This document shows positions 37,955 to 52,800 of a stretch of DNA of 64,000 bases, in pieces (positions within the stretch are counted from its first letter, which is position 1; each line of letters starts with the position of its first letter). The stretch lies in NCBI GenBank assembly GCA_035578155.1, contig JAPWDM010000011.1:17226185-17290184 (forward strand). The letters are read 5' to 3'. The position numbers and the translations under genes are program-made. The stretch is from Brachynemurus nebulosus. Its lineage: Eukaryota; Arthropoda; Insecta; Neuroptera; Myrmeleontidae. The notes beneath the pieces are model-generated. The model saw only the letters and a program-made list of their open reading frames with translations. It searched no databases and was not told the origin of the DNA.

Positions 37955-40787
37955 CCCGCCACCTTTTAATTTGTGTAGGGCCCCCCTATGGAAGTTAAGA
38001 GATGAAATTTGGTAAATGGGGCTCATTTTCGAGGCACCTCATACTATCAAAGTGGGGTCAAATTTTGGGCAAATTTTTTTTCTGACCCGACCTTTAAGGG
38101 GGTGGTGGGGGGCGGAAAAGCAATAAAACTTTTGCAAACCGGTTTTAAATAATGTTTCGGTCAATTATCTACAACATATCCAAAATTCAGCTTCCTAGGA
38201 TGATATGGTGGGAGTAGAGGGGGGAAAAACGATTTTCGCTGGATCTAACAGGCCCCCAGCCCCCCAGAATTAACGTAGAGGGTTGAAATTTGGTGTGTTG
38301 ATAAAGTTCGTACCTAGGTTGTGCTTTTTGGTGGTTTTAATATTTTACCCCCACCCCCCTCATTTTTAAGCTACAATTTCATGCATTTTCGACGTTTTCG
38401 AAGTTTGTACCACTCGCACAGGTCACCCGAATAAACCTAGAGGGCTGAAATTTTGTATTCGGATTGAGTTAGTATCAAGGGGGTGCCTTTTGGGGGTCTC
38501 GACCTTTAACCCCTACCCCCACCATTTTTATACCCAAAAGAACATGATTTTTCTTGTTTTTTAACAGTTTCGTTCGGGTCAAAATCTCCCCAAATAAACC
38601 TAGAGGGCTGAAATTTGGTGTACAGGTTAAGCTAATAGCCAGACACTGTTTTTTGGAGGTTTCAATTTTTAACCCTTACCCCCACGATTTTGACGCCAAT
38701 ATTTCCTTAATTTTTTTGCTTGTTTTCTAACACGTCTAGAGACTCCATAAGGAAACCTAGAGGGCTGAAATTTTGTACGTGTATTCAGTTAGTATCCAGC
38801 TAGTACCTTGTAGGGAGTCCGCATCACTTTTCCCCCCACTTCTCCCATTTTTACATCGGAATTGAATGCTATTGTTAAATGTGTTTTAAAAGCATTATGT
38901 TTATTCTAAATACAAGTAGGCGAATAGTAATTTTAAAAAATTTAAAAAAAAGTGAACTTACTTTTATGACAAATGAAATACATACATATTAAGTAATTTA
39001 AAAATGTTATTAAAGTCACTGTTTATTTATAAATTAGGAATTTTGGATTTTTAGTATTTATAAAATAGAAATTTTGGATTTTTTTGGAAAGAAAAAATAT
39101 CTTTATAAAGGCCTTCCAGTTTACTATTGAAGGTCCTTTTTTAATATTTAAAACTAAAACATAAAGGCAATTAGCGGATAAACATGGGCAGGAATGTCCT
39201 CGTACGAATTGTGTTGGCTTTTTTTCTGCTACCTGTTTTCGGCACAAAATTGAAATTTACTGAGATACAGCCCTTAAATACTTAAAACCTTTTTTTAAAG
39301 CCTCGATCAGCCGAACACTCATCACCAGTTTTGAAACCAACAAAATGACAATTCGGTTGTAGACTTTCAATCACATTTCGCTTGTAGACATTCAATACCG
39401 AAGATGAAGGGGAAAATTCGACTACCGTGATGGGGCCCCGCTGCTCACGGCGTTTTTTTTTTTTTTTATTCTGGTAGATCTATAAAATAATATTGAAAAT
39501 TCATCTAATAATTAATGATTATTGTGATGAATGAGTATCTCATAAAGTATCTAATGAATGATTATTTCAATAAGCAATCGAATTTAATGTTGTATTTTAT
39601 GGTTTTTTTTTTATATTTGTCTGTTTTAATAAAGGTATTTAAATACTTTATATCAGCATACCATGTGTTTGAAACTTGCAGACTTGCAATATTGGTGTGT
39701 TAGTTTGTTTAAGTGGGGAGGGTGCTCCAGACAACAGGTTTTTTAATAATTTTTTTTAAGGAACTGGATACACTATTGTATTAAATGAAGTTACATAGTA
39801 TAGTACATGTTATGGTGTATTGACTCATAAATTTTTATGCAAAAAAAGAAAAAATGGCGGTGCTATTGCTGTTCCAAGTTGACTCTTTTAATTTGCGCCG
39901 TGGAATGATATACCTATTTCTGATGAGAAATTTTTTTTTTTCACAATTTAAATCAAAAAGAAAAAAATTTCACTTTTTTTTATAAACAAATTGTTATAAA
40001 CAATATTTATAGTAATAATTTATGCAAAATTTTAGGTATATGCAAAGGCCAATATCTTAAAAAATATTTGTACAAAATTTCAAGTTAATACCTTAATAAC
40101 TTTTTAAGTTATGTTCCACGGCGCGGAAAAAAACCTGTTTTGAGAAAAACGCTATTAAAAAGTTTTCGTTCTTGAAAATTACAGTTAAAAGCAGTTTATC
40201 GTTATCTAAGATAATCTTTCTGTTGGGATTAAAACATTAGAAATATATTCCTTAAAGTTCAAATGAACTTTTAAAGCAAAACAAAAAATGAAAAATTTGA
40301 AAGTTCTGGAGGACCCTCCCCCCTTAAATCAAATTTTGCCAGATCTGTTCTAATTGAGCCAGAGGTTTCAAATTTTGCATATGTGTATAATTTTAATAAG
40401 AATGTCACATTGCCAATATATGAAAAAATCTCCCAGAGCTTCGTGACCCGCTCCCCCTCCTAAACTAAAATTATATTACACCAAAAACTATTAATATGAG
40501 TATCTGTGAAAAAAAAGTCCTCAAGGCGTGAAAATTAAATATATTAATTAATATGATTACTTTAGAAACTTCAGAGTTGTTTGGCGAGGGAAAGGAAGCA
40601 CTGTAAGAAACTGATATTGTACAAATACCGTATTATGTTACAAGTGATCCTACTCACAATTAAATAATATGTACTACGCAAATGAAACCGCAGGACACAG
40701 GTAATACATAATAACTAAATTAATATTATATCATGATTTAAATTTTAATTGAAATCGATCAAAGAAGTATATAGAGAAAATATATAT

Positions 40788-40869
<82 letters not shown>

Positions 40870-43800
40870 AGTAGTGATTCGTATATTGTTTTCATTGTTT
40901 CATAAAATATTAATTAATGACATAATATAGAGTGCAAATGTGTATACACGTAATGCAAGCAACTCTTTCGATAAAAGAATTATAAAAATGCAATTTAACA
41001 GTTATCCAAAATTTATGAATTATTTTTTTCAGTACAGCATTCAGTTTTTCAAGTTTTTTTTTTTTGTGTGATTCTTTTTGTGTGTGTTTTTTTTTTTATG
41101 CGATTAATAAAAATGTTGACTAAAATACATACATAACGTGAAAAAAAAGTAGGTAGGTATAAGAAACTACGAAATATTAAAATTAATTTCGGGTAAATTT
41201 TTTTATTTACTGGTTTTACAGCATTTTAAAATCATTGCATTTTTCAGTTGTTTTTTGTTTTTGTTTTTTTTTTTACATGTATATGTATCGCAATTTTTGC
41301 AGCAATATAAAGATGAAATAAAATACCGTAAAACCGTCTAGACCCGGACACTTTGCACCAATCTTCAAAGTAAATAATTTCTACATTAACCTGCAACAAT
41401 AAACATTTGTTCTTGACGTCACTAGAGAGAGAAAAACATTCTCTAAACAACTGTACCAATAAAAGTTACGGATTTCAACATTTACTATCTCATTTTACAG
41501 GATTACTATCCTACAATTTTTCAAAGAAATAAAATGTGTGTCTAACTTACACATGTAATTTTCGTCATAATTGTCATATTGTTTTAGTTTTGATATGTAT
41601 GTGTTCAGAATTTTATCGCGCATCATTTAATGATGTTTGAAGTTATATTCGATGTATATATAAAAAAGTACATGCTATATGTGTATATCCGTTTAGACCC
41701 GGACACATCAGTTTATTACACTCTGGCCGCGATTCGCACCAGCTGTAACTCCCACTATCCATACGTTAATATTCCCCCCCCCCCCAGAATTACGCGGTTT
41801 ATGCCTCGTTATGGTGTCATATCGTATGTTTACTTCATAGAGAGGCATACTATGCATTGCCCTCTCTCCCTTCCCACAAAATATTTTGAAGTCTTTGACA
41901 GGTTCAAAGACATCAGACGATATAAAACCCGACGGGAGAGGTTAGTTTTCATGTTATTACATTATTTAAGTAAGTGTCCGGGTAAGTCAAAACCGATTTA
42001 GGGTGTAGACCCGGACACTTACTAATTATTCTGTATTTTTTTTATTTTTACTTATAATGAAACAAATGGGGCAGGGATATAACAAATAATATACACTCTT
42101 TCTAATGGTAATACTTCTATTGATGATATCTATGAAGGAAACATGTATAAATATAAAATTAACCAAAACATGTAAAAAAGTGTCCGGGTCTAGACGGTTT
42201 TACGGTATATAGAATGTTTAAAAATGTTCCCACGTGTAAATTAGTCCTTTGTCTTAAAAACACAATTTCTGAGGTTTTGAATTATGTATCCATCCCATAA
42301 AAAAGCGAACTATACTTTAAATAACTATTATAGAGCGTTTGAATATCTTTTTTGTGCGATTTTTTTATGTGGACCCGATCTTTTCCACTGTTAGCAAGTT
42401 AAACTGTTCCATGTTGACATTAACTATATTGCATGAGCAGGGGCGCAACGACTACAAATCTGTAGGGCGGTGGAGGGGGGTAGGGTGAATGTATAGCGCA
42501 GTTCTCGGGTAACGTTGAAAAATGTTGTCAAAAATATCGTCTTCGAACATTCAATTTTTAAATAAAAATATCAATAGACTTTTATATTAATTTATATTAA
42601 AAAGTCTTTAATATAAATAAAATGAAATGAAGGAAAATTTACATAATTTTATGAGGGGTCCATGTAATTTTAGGGGGATCCGTATCCCCTAGACGTCCGG
42701 TTGTTGCGCTTCTGTGCATGAGGTTCATCAGGATCTTGGAGACCCGAAAAGCTTCCAAATTAACTAGCCAACCGATTTTGAAAATATTTTTTTTCTGTTG
42801 AGAAATTAAACAATTTCAGGTTGACATAGGCTATATGATATTAGGTTGCCGAGGATTCTGGAGAAATTTCTTCTCAAATACTATTGAATTATGAAAAAAG
42901 TTAACGTGAGGTAAAAATTGTCCATCGGGGTATTAGAGACCCAAAAAGAGCTTAAAATAAACAGCTAGACGGAACTTGGGTAGTAAGATCATAGTGATTA
43001 TGGACCACTGAGTAGTAAGGTCATAGTGATTAAGGATCACAAAAATCGCAAAATAAATTTTGATTCTTTGTAACGTTTTAGCGAAATGGTATTTTTCATT
43101 GCATTTTGTTTTTCGCTTTTATTCATAAATACTTATAATTAATCCGTTATCAACTACTGATTTCAGTCTCCCCCTTTCGAAATGGCCAAGAATAGGATAG
43201 AAAAATTATTTTCGGTGACATCTCCTCTTTTCAGCAAAGCATTTCCGATACAGTTTAATCCAGCGAACAAAGAACAACTGTAGTCTATCTTCAAGGACGT
43301 ATTTACCCTAAGTGCCACCCCGGCTTTTTCGTAATACAAAAATTTTAAAAAAATTTATGGATAACTTTTTCTTCTTCCTATCAAAAAATAACAGTGATGA
43401 GCAAAAAAACATAACATTATTTAATGCACTACTTTCTCATCAGTTCCCTGTTCGTTGCATAGAACCTGAATCCGAAATGTTTCAATGAGCCAGACGATAT
43501 AATTGAATGTGCTAAACGCTAAAATATTCTTGAAATTTCCCACTCAGTTGGAACACGTTGCTAGTCGAAGCGCACAGTGTTATTTTTAAACGGCGTAATT
43601 AAATTCATTAATAAAACATTATTTTAAAGGTTAAACTCGAATAAAATTAACATTTAATGTTTCCTAATGGTAATATTCGCGGTTACAGTAAACTGTGTAG
43701 TAAATATCGTATAGTTATTTTTTCAGATTTTCATACATTAATATGGAACAGTAATCGAACGAATAATTGAGTTGCCCAGTTCCAAAAAAAGTCTTGTCCA

Positions 43801-46800
43801 ACAAAAATCGATATTGAGATAAATACATTATCAAATTTAGATTTTATAGGTCTTTTAGGGGGTATCTAGCAAGTGTTTCAATAAAATTTAATAAATGATT
43901 TAAATATAGGTTCGGTTCCATAAAATAATTGATTAAAATATAGGTTCGGTTCCATATTAAGTCTTTTCCACTGACAACTGTTCCATATTAAGTCTTGTCC
44001 ATCTGACAGTTACAAATTAAGTCTTGTCCAGTTTTCAATAATAAGAAAAAAGTTATTTTACATCTATACTAGCTTGTTTCAATTCACTCCTACCTTTTCA
44101 TGGTGAATCTTATCCATGATCAGCTGTTCCAAATAAGGTTATTATGACGGTTCCAAATCAAGTCTTATCCGACTTACTTTTGCTTATAACAACGTTTTTA
44201 TTTATAATATTATAATAAGTAGAGCCATAAGCATTCAAAATAAAATTCAAGTACATTATTCGAAAATAAAAAAGTTAGATGATGTAAATAAATTCCATTT
44301 ATTATTATTTTAAACGTTTTTTCTAATTTACCGAAAATTCATAAAAGTGGACGAGACTCATTTTGGAACTGGGCAACTCAATTATTACCTGATTTTTGTA
44401 AATAAAAAATTTCCGCCAAATTCGAATACAATAGCGAACCAAATTTACGTAAAAAAATGTATTCTCGACAGAGTATTTTTTGAACTAAAATATATACCTT
44501 TTCTATATTATGATAAGAAGTTATACCATTGAAAGTAAGTCCTGGAAAATTTGCTGTGTTACGTAGGATGATGTGGTAGGGTACAGGGGTATATTATTTC
44601 ATCTTATTACGTACTTATTTTTTTACCATCACAGTTGTATTAATATAATTTTGGAACACCTGTTTCCCTTACGTTTAGTCGTTTAATATAAATGCATATT
44701 ACCATTATTACTTGCGCCATTACTGGCATTAAAGCATGATTGGTATTTTATTGCATGATTTTCTTATTATGCTGTTTAAGTATATTATTCACTTTGTGTG
44801 TCACGTTTTTCTTTGTAATATACGTAATTATAGAACTTATCCGCCCAAAAAATATATTTTTTTTACCATATATTCTCAATCTCATCTTTTATTTATATTT
44901 TTACAAACATTAAAAATTATTTTTTTCTTTTTTTGCGGAATGACTAAAATTAAATTTTGACTTCTGTCCTATTAAGTATTTTTATGTACGACTGAATCGT
45001 CAAAGTCTATTTTATTACCCTGTTAAGTGTTAAGAGCAGTACTATATAGCATCTAAATACAAGTACCTGAAATCCGTATCTAGATACAAATTTACGTATC
45101 TTGTATCTGTACCTAGATACATCTTTTTTAAGTATCTGTATCTAGTATCTAGATACATTTGATCTGTATCTTGTATCTTTTTTATAAACTTTAGATACAG
45201 ATACATTTTATAACCTTATTTATCAATTTTTAATATAAAATTATGGTTATTTTAGTAATATTCAACAATGAGAATTATGAATTTAATCTATATAATAAAA
45301 GCGAAATACCACTGACTCATATATCAAGAAATCTCCAAAACTATAATATCTACAAACTTGAAATTTGGCATGTAGGTCCCTATTGGGTCGTAGGCGCTCG
45401 CTAAAAAAGAGTTTTACAAAATCTTTTGTCTAACCGTCGAAATTTACGAAAAACCGTAAAATATCAATTTTGGAATATATGATTGAATTGACCTATAAAT
45501 TTAGCTATAATTCAGATAATTTTATGCGAGTGAAACCGCGAGTCGCAGCTAGTTAATAAAATAAATTTAAACAATTAAGTTTCAAAATGTTTACGTAGGT
45601 ATGAATTTGTAATGGGTCTGTTCAGGACTTCTTATAATTGTATTACGCCACTGAAAATTCTTATATTAATCCACCATCAACTATATAACTAAAATTTTAA
45701 TATAGTTAGAAAAGATAAGAAACGATTTCCTAATTTTTATTTTTATAGTGCACTAGCATTTACCCGCGGCTTCGCCCGCATTGCAGTAGAAGGGCTAAGC
45801 TGGTTTTAGCACACTTTACGTCGTCAAAAGTATGGACATATCTTAATCCCAGGGATGCCCATACTTTTGACACGGCAATGTACCAAAACATTAAATACAG
45901 TACCGCGTCAAAAGTGTACCGCGACATACCTTAAGTCAAGGTGTGCCCATACTTGTGACGACGTAGTGTGTGCTGGAACCCGCTCAGCCCTTCCATTCGT
46001 GGGTTTTGAAATTATGACATCTAGTTCAAAAGTATAAAAAGTACTGTCCGTTGATCGATCAGTCGGTCAATCAGTCAGTCAGTTTTGATTTTTATATACA
46101 GTAGAGCACCAGTTTTGTCAAGAAAAAGTAGTCTCCAATACTGGTGCTTGACAAAAGTAAAGCTTTTCGACCAGGGGCGATTCACAAATATCGTAAAATT
46201 ATGTTTTGATTAAATTTTTTTTTTAAATATTAATGAAAGAAAAAAAGAAGTGAAGAATTAAAAATTATTATCTCATAAAATATTTTTTCATTTGCCGTTT
46301 TATTAATTTGCTTTGAAATGATTTTGTTTACATTTTACGTATGATAAAAACCGCCACAGAACAAAATACATATAGATAAACATTCTATATACAATAATTA
46401 AAATCATTGCCACGCTTTAAGGTCTGTTGGCGTTTCTCACTACCATTACCGGTATATTTATTTGTTTCTTTTAATAAAATCTGATTATGTACTTGACATT
46501 TTTCATGCAACTTTCCAAAAGTGATGTTAACTAATTTGATGCTCTCAAAAAATTTCCAAAACTGATGTTTCCATTATCGGTGCTATACTGTATATAGATT
46601 AGATGTTTTATAATTTTTTATAGTACGGGAACAGACGTAATATTTTGTGGTAATGACATTTCGTAATGGCTAATATGTGCATGTGAAAAAAGTATCAGTA
46701 GTTGGTCAATTGTTTAAAATGATTGTACACATAATTTAAAACAAACTTACTCTAATTCGGCAGAGCAAGAGGTTGAATCTCTTAGATTTTTACAAGAAAA

Positions 46801-49800
46801 ATCTACTTTATCCACACGTCAAGTGCTCCAGTTGAGCGACTATTTAGTACATCTGTACAGCTGGACAAATTTTCACCGCGAGAAGAAATTCTCTATCAGA
46901 GAATATGTTGGAAACAATTGTTTTTGAAAGATAACAGTTGGTTGAAGGCATAATACATTAAAGAAACTTAAAAAAATATTGTTTATATTATATTTTATTT
47001 TTTCTAATATATTTTTCATGGGTCAAAAGCACCCAAATTTGAGATTTTTCGAACCTTTAAAAATTCATATCTCTAAAAATATTAACTTTATTGTGAAAAG
47101 TCATAGGACCTTTATTATTTGTATTTCAATAAAAAATATAAAAAAGAAATTGTCCGGTTGAAAAATAACAATTCCTTGCAATTTTATAAACAATCTCGGT
47201 TTAAACAATATGGCCCCGGGTTGCCCCATGGCAACATGCATTTATATATCATCAGTAGGACAATTTGAAGAGGATCGCATAAAAAAATTGAGGTCGAATA
47301 GTTTTCGGTACTCATGCGCCGATTTCTTCTGGACTATTACCGTTTAAGCTAGTTTATTTATTTATTTTTCATCTGGTTTTCTTTTTATAATTTTGAGTAA
47401 ATTAAGAAGGTGCTCTATGACGGTGGCAATCATTTCATGGATTCGTCTCAGTCAGTATCGTCTATAGTATACGCCTATACTATAAATAAATTAAACTATA
47501 CGGCTATACTATCACCTATAGTATTGTTAGCCTATTACATCTACAAGAAACAGACATAGTTAGATGATACATACATACTTTCGAAACACATTACCCTCCT
47601 TCTGATGCAGTCGGGTAAAAAAAACGCTTAATTTTTGATTATATTAAAAAAAAAATTATTCGATTTGTTTTGTAACATTAATTACACCAAAGAATCACAC
47701 ATATCGTCAGCTGAGTATTGGTTTGTACCAAGTCAGTTTTTTAAAAATTTTTTTCTGATGTTGGTTTCGGCTTCCTCAGTGCCCAAAACTAACAAAACAA
47801 CTATCTAGAAAAAATGTTTAAAAAGTTGACTTGGTACAAACCAATACTCAGCTGACGATATGTGTGATTCTTATGTGTAATTAATGTTACTAAACAAGTC
47901 GAATAATTTTTTTTTTTTAATATAATCAAAAATTAAGCGTTTTTTTTACCCGACTGCATCAGAAGGAGGGTATTGTGTTTCGAAAGTATGTATGTATCCT
48001 CTAACTATGTCTATTTCTGTGGCGCAGCCTGTAGCTTAAACGGCTCAGCGGATTTTGGTAAAGAAGGTGTCGCTGGATTCGTCTTAATCTCGGGAGTGCT
48101 ATAGGCTACATGAAATTTCAAAAGTCATCCTCTAAATAGGGGGATGAAAAATTTATAAAGCAAACTATTGGGTCTAGAAACGTGAAATTTTGCAGACGAG
48201 TTCTTTATGTAACGTAGGGGAGCAGCAAGAAAAGATTTTTGGAAATTCATCCCCTAAGGATATAAAGTAAGTGATAAAAATTATGAAAGGTAAAATTTTG
48301 CACAGGGCCATCGGGGTCCTTTAGTAATGTAGATTAGTATTAAGAGGGGGAATTTTTGTAAAAATTTATCCATTAAAGGTGTAAAATTGGGGATGAAAAT
48401 TTATATAGGAAACCACTGGATTTAGAAACGTAAAATTTTGTACAAAGGTTCCTTTAGTAACGCAAGCAAGCACCAAGAGTGGATTTCTAGAATTTCGCTT
48501 CCTAAGGGGTTAAGGTTGTGTTATGGCATGAGGGTTGACTAGAGAAAAAATAATAAAAAATTGCATACAGATTCTCAAAAAGGTATTTTACCATCCTATG
48601 AAAGAACAAAGAAATTTGATCGCTGAGAGTCAAGAAAAAAATTACCAAAGTTGAGTAAAAATACATGGGTGCTTATGGAAATATGTGAATTTTTTTGTTT
48701 CGAATTTAAAAAAAAAAAAATAGTTCTAATAAAGAGAATTAAATAAAAAACTGATATGATATAGTTTAACCAATAAAGAATCGATACTCAAAATTCAGTT
48801 GTGATCCGGTCGACTGAACTTTCGATTTTTTGATCTAAAGTATCGAAAACGTCTAAAGTAGTAATATCATTGGCAACACTGATATGTATTTGAAATCAAA
48901 ATAATGTGAGAGGGGTTACAGGTCTCGTTAAATCTGCTTAACCTCATTTTATTAAAACTTCTGAAAATAAAAATATAACTTTTTTTGAAAGTATGCACAG
49001 TGCACACTAATAACTGGTGCTAATAACAAAAAATAATACATATTTGAATTAAGTTTTGTTCATTTTCGTCAGTTTAAATTATAATTGAATGAACTGAAAT
49101 CATCGCACCTTTTTTCTGTAAAAGTTCAATTGTTTTTTTCAAAATTTATTAACAATAAAGGAGGTAAATAAATTCATTACAGTAAATAAAAATACTTAAT
49201 ACTTAATGAAGTTTTTATATAACACTTATAAACGTTTTTAAAAATCACAGATACCAGAAAACAGACCAAAAATTATTCACTTTTTTGCTAGAGAATTATA
49301 AACTTATTTTCATAACACCAGTATTTTTTATCACATAGACATTAAACACTTAAATAAACTTAAATATAATGGTATTTTACATACCATCCTGATGATCCTA
49401 TGTATTTTTATTTATTAAAAAGATTAGAAACAAAAACAATCTAAAATCCCCTATGCGTTTTATGTTACCGACATATCAAACAGTAGTTGAGGTAGAGAAA
49501 ATTAAACAACAGTGTTAATAGATGGCAGCACTTGGACGCTACGTACTGCCTATTCTTTTACTTCAACGTTTCAATATTTTATACAAAGATATAATATTTA
49601 AATAATTGCGTAAAGAAAAAATTGCTTTCATCTAAAATGTTTATAAAAATATTTAATGACATTTTAAAATACTTTAATGTTAAAATTATATCTCCATATA
49701 TTAAAAATTAATAAATTTTCGCTTTGAAATTTCGTTGGATACAGTTGGCAATACTTTCAAAAAGCAATGCTTTAATATAGGACTCAGTATCACCCATTGA

Positions 49801-52800
49801 TATAGAAGAATATGGATGGAGACTATTTCTTAAGAGAGAGACAAGATATAATATAATATATGTTAGAATGAATACGTAGATTCTTTTGAATGTACCACAA
49901 AAAATAAAAAACAAAAGAGTAAATATACGCTGGAACACGTGCAAATAAGCACTAAACATCCAGTCCTACAAAAAAAAAATTTTAAAAAAAAAATTAGTAA
50001 ACGTAATACACCGTAAATATATAATATTTGGGTAAGTAAATATTGTATTTATCAATAAATGCAACTATTTCTAGCGAAAATTTGTTAATTTTTCTAAATT
50101 TTTCATTTAAACAAACAGGTTTATAATAAGCGGAAAAATACCAATATTGACATTACACAAAGTAAAGGAAATCTGAAAAAGGAATCATTTTACGTAAATA
50201 AGGTAATCGTTTTTTACTTAAAATATGTGATAATAACGACAAAAATTTTAAAAATGTTGTAAAAAATAAAATTATGTAAAAATTGAAATATAGGTTAGAT
50301 TGACCCTTCATTTCAGTAGCGTCTTATATGTAAAATTAATGAGCATATAAAAATTTAACTTCAAGATTATGTATTTCGTTTGTATTTATTTATTTATTAA
50401 TAAAATGATAATTTAATAAATGTATAGTTTTATTTATGTTTGTGTCTATTTTTATCAAAAAGATCTGTCTTACTAGTGATAGAAAATTATAAACGAAAAC
50501 ATAATCTTTTTAAAGAAATAGTTATAAATTGTAAATAATCGATTAATTTGAGCAATTTTTGGTTTCAGTTTATAGTAATTTATAATATTTTTTAAGCACC
50601 GTTAAAAAATACAATAATTTAGTAGACAATTAAGAATTCGAAAAATTAACTGATAAAATAGTCGAACAGCATTCTTAAGGAGTTGATTATTGAGTTAATA
50701 GAACAGATATTAAAAATAATTAATTAATTGTTTATATTTTTATATAGAAATCACAATTATAAGAAAAATATACTAAATATATTGTTTTAAAAGCAATGGC
50801 AATGTTTTAATTAAATTAAAACCGTTACTGTTTATTTACAAAATGACGTCATTCATAATACGAACGTTTAATATTCATAATATGTTGATCAGTATTTTGG
50901 GAAATGCTCCTTCCTTTATAATATTATGTACCTCTCCTTCTTCCATGGTATCACCACATTTAAAAAACTAAACCTCATGCCATAGCAACCTTAAAATAGG
51001 AGATGAAAATTTATATAGAAAACCGTTGAGTTTAGAAACGTAAAATTCTATAAAGGGGTTCTTTATATAATGTAGGCGAGCACCAAGAAGGGGTTTTGCA
51101 AGTTCATCCCCTAAGGGGGTAAAATAGGCTGTCAAAATTTATTTAAAAAACCTGCTGGGCTCAGAAACGTGAAATTTTGCACAGAATTTCCTTATTTAGC
51201 GTAGGTGAGCTATAAGAAGGGATTTTTGGAATTTTATTTTGTAAGGATATGAAATAGGGGATGAAAATTTATATAGAAAACCATTGAGTCTAGAAATGCG
51301 AAATTCTGCACAGAGGTTTTTTAGTAACGTAAGTGAGTACCAAGTGCAGATTTTTAAAATTTCATACCCTAAGGCGATAGGACAAGAGTTGAAAATTTAT
51401 ATGGAAACTAGTTTTTACCCGACTGCAGGGTAATGTGTTTAGGAAGTATGTATGTATCTTTATTTAATTTTTGATTAAATCTGACTCTTTTTCCAACATC
51501 ACTTTGATACATTGGATTTATGGCATTCAGTTCCGTTTTCGGTATGAAAGATAACAGTAGCCTGTTTGGACATTGGCCAGTGACGGTGCTCGGTGTATTA
51601 TTGTAGTCCATGAGAAATTTTTGTACCTGATCTTCAGCCGACAAATTACGTATTTCCTAAAATATCCTTTTACAATTTGTACTTCACGCTCAGCCAACTC
51701 GTTTGATTGCGCATGGTATAGGGGGCTATAAGTAAGTTTTATATTGTATTTCTTACAAAAATTTTTAAATTCTAACGATTGAAACGGAGGACCGTTATCA
51801 GAAACAATTTAAGAAAAGTACCCGTAATATCTAAATAAAAGTTTTAGATGATTAGTTACATTCTTAGCGTTACTTTTGTTTAATTGTGGTACATTTATAA
51901 ATTTTGAGTACGCATCGATTACTATTAAAAAGGTAACATTTCTAAAATAAAAAAGATCTAAATGGACTCGCTGAAATGGAAAATCAGTTATTGGCTATTT
52001 AGATGTGACTACTTCTTTTGGTACTCTTTGAGTTACTGAACAGACTGGACACAATTTAACTTTTTGTTCTATGTCTTTATTTAAATTTTTCCACCAAAAA
52101 ATTCCGCGTGCTAACATTTTCATTCGAACAACTCCTTCATGGCTACTATGTAATTTTGACAAAATTAATTCTTTAAAGTATCACAATACTGTTTTTAAAA
52201 TATAGACATTTGTCCTCAATGCTTAAATTGTTTCTTAAGTTATAATAATATTTTAATGGTTCAGACCACTGTTTCTACGACTTACACGGCCACCCATTTT
52301 TTACATAATCGTAAACTTTATTTAATATAAGATCATTTGCTATTTCATGGCGTACATCCTTAAGTTTTACTTCTAAACTATCTACGTCATTTATATGATT
52401 AATATTTCCTATTGCGCCTGAGTCTATTTCCGTAGGATTTTCAATTGGTAACCTACTCAAGGCATCTACGTGTACCATTTTTCTTGCGGGCCTGTGTTGA
52501 AAGTCATAATCAAACATTGATAGTGTTACTGCCCAATGTTGTAACCGAGAACAAGCTATGGTAGACGTACCCTTTTTTGGATGAAATATTTCTTTTAATG
52601 CTTGTGCGTAAATTATGACCGCATATGTATTTATAAAAGCGTACTTTTAAAATCGTAAATTATGACCGTATATGTATTTATAAAATTGTTTCATTGCAAA
52701 TATTATTGCTAATCCTTCTCTGTGCAATTGACTATAATTCTTTTCTGCGGGCGATAATGTACTAGACGCGAAAAATACTGGTTTTTCTATTCCATCTACT

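Noticed and set aside
41630..42001. 123-codon frame as a host gene
   Set aside because: Lies wholly inside a TA-flanked element, no motif, no splice context; kept only as a curiosity.
49708..49959. 83-codon hydrophobic frame as a receptor exon
   Set aside because: AT-rich composition alone gives such Ile/Leu/Phe runs; no family pattern, and it is inside a transposon.
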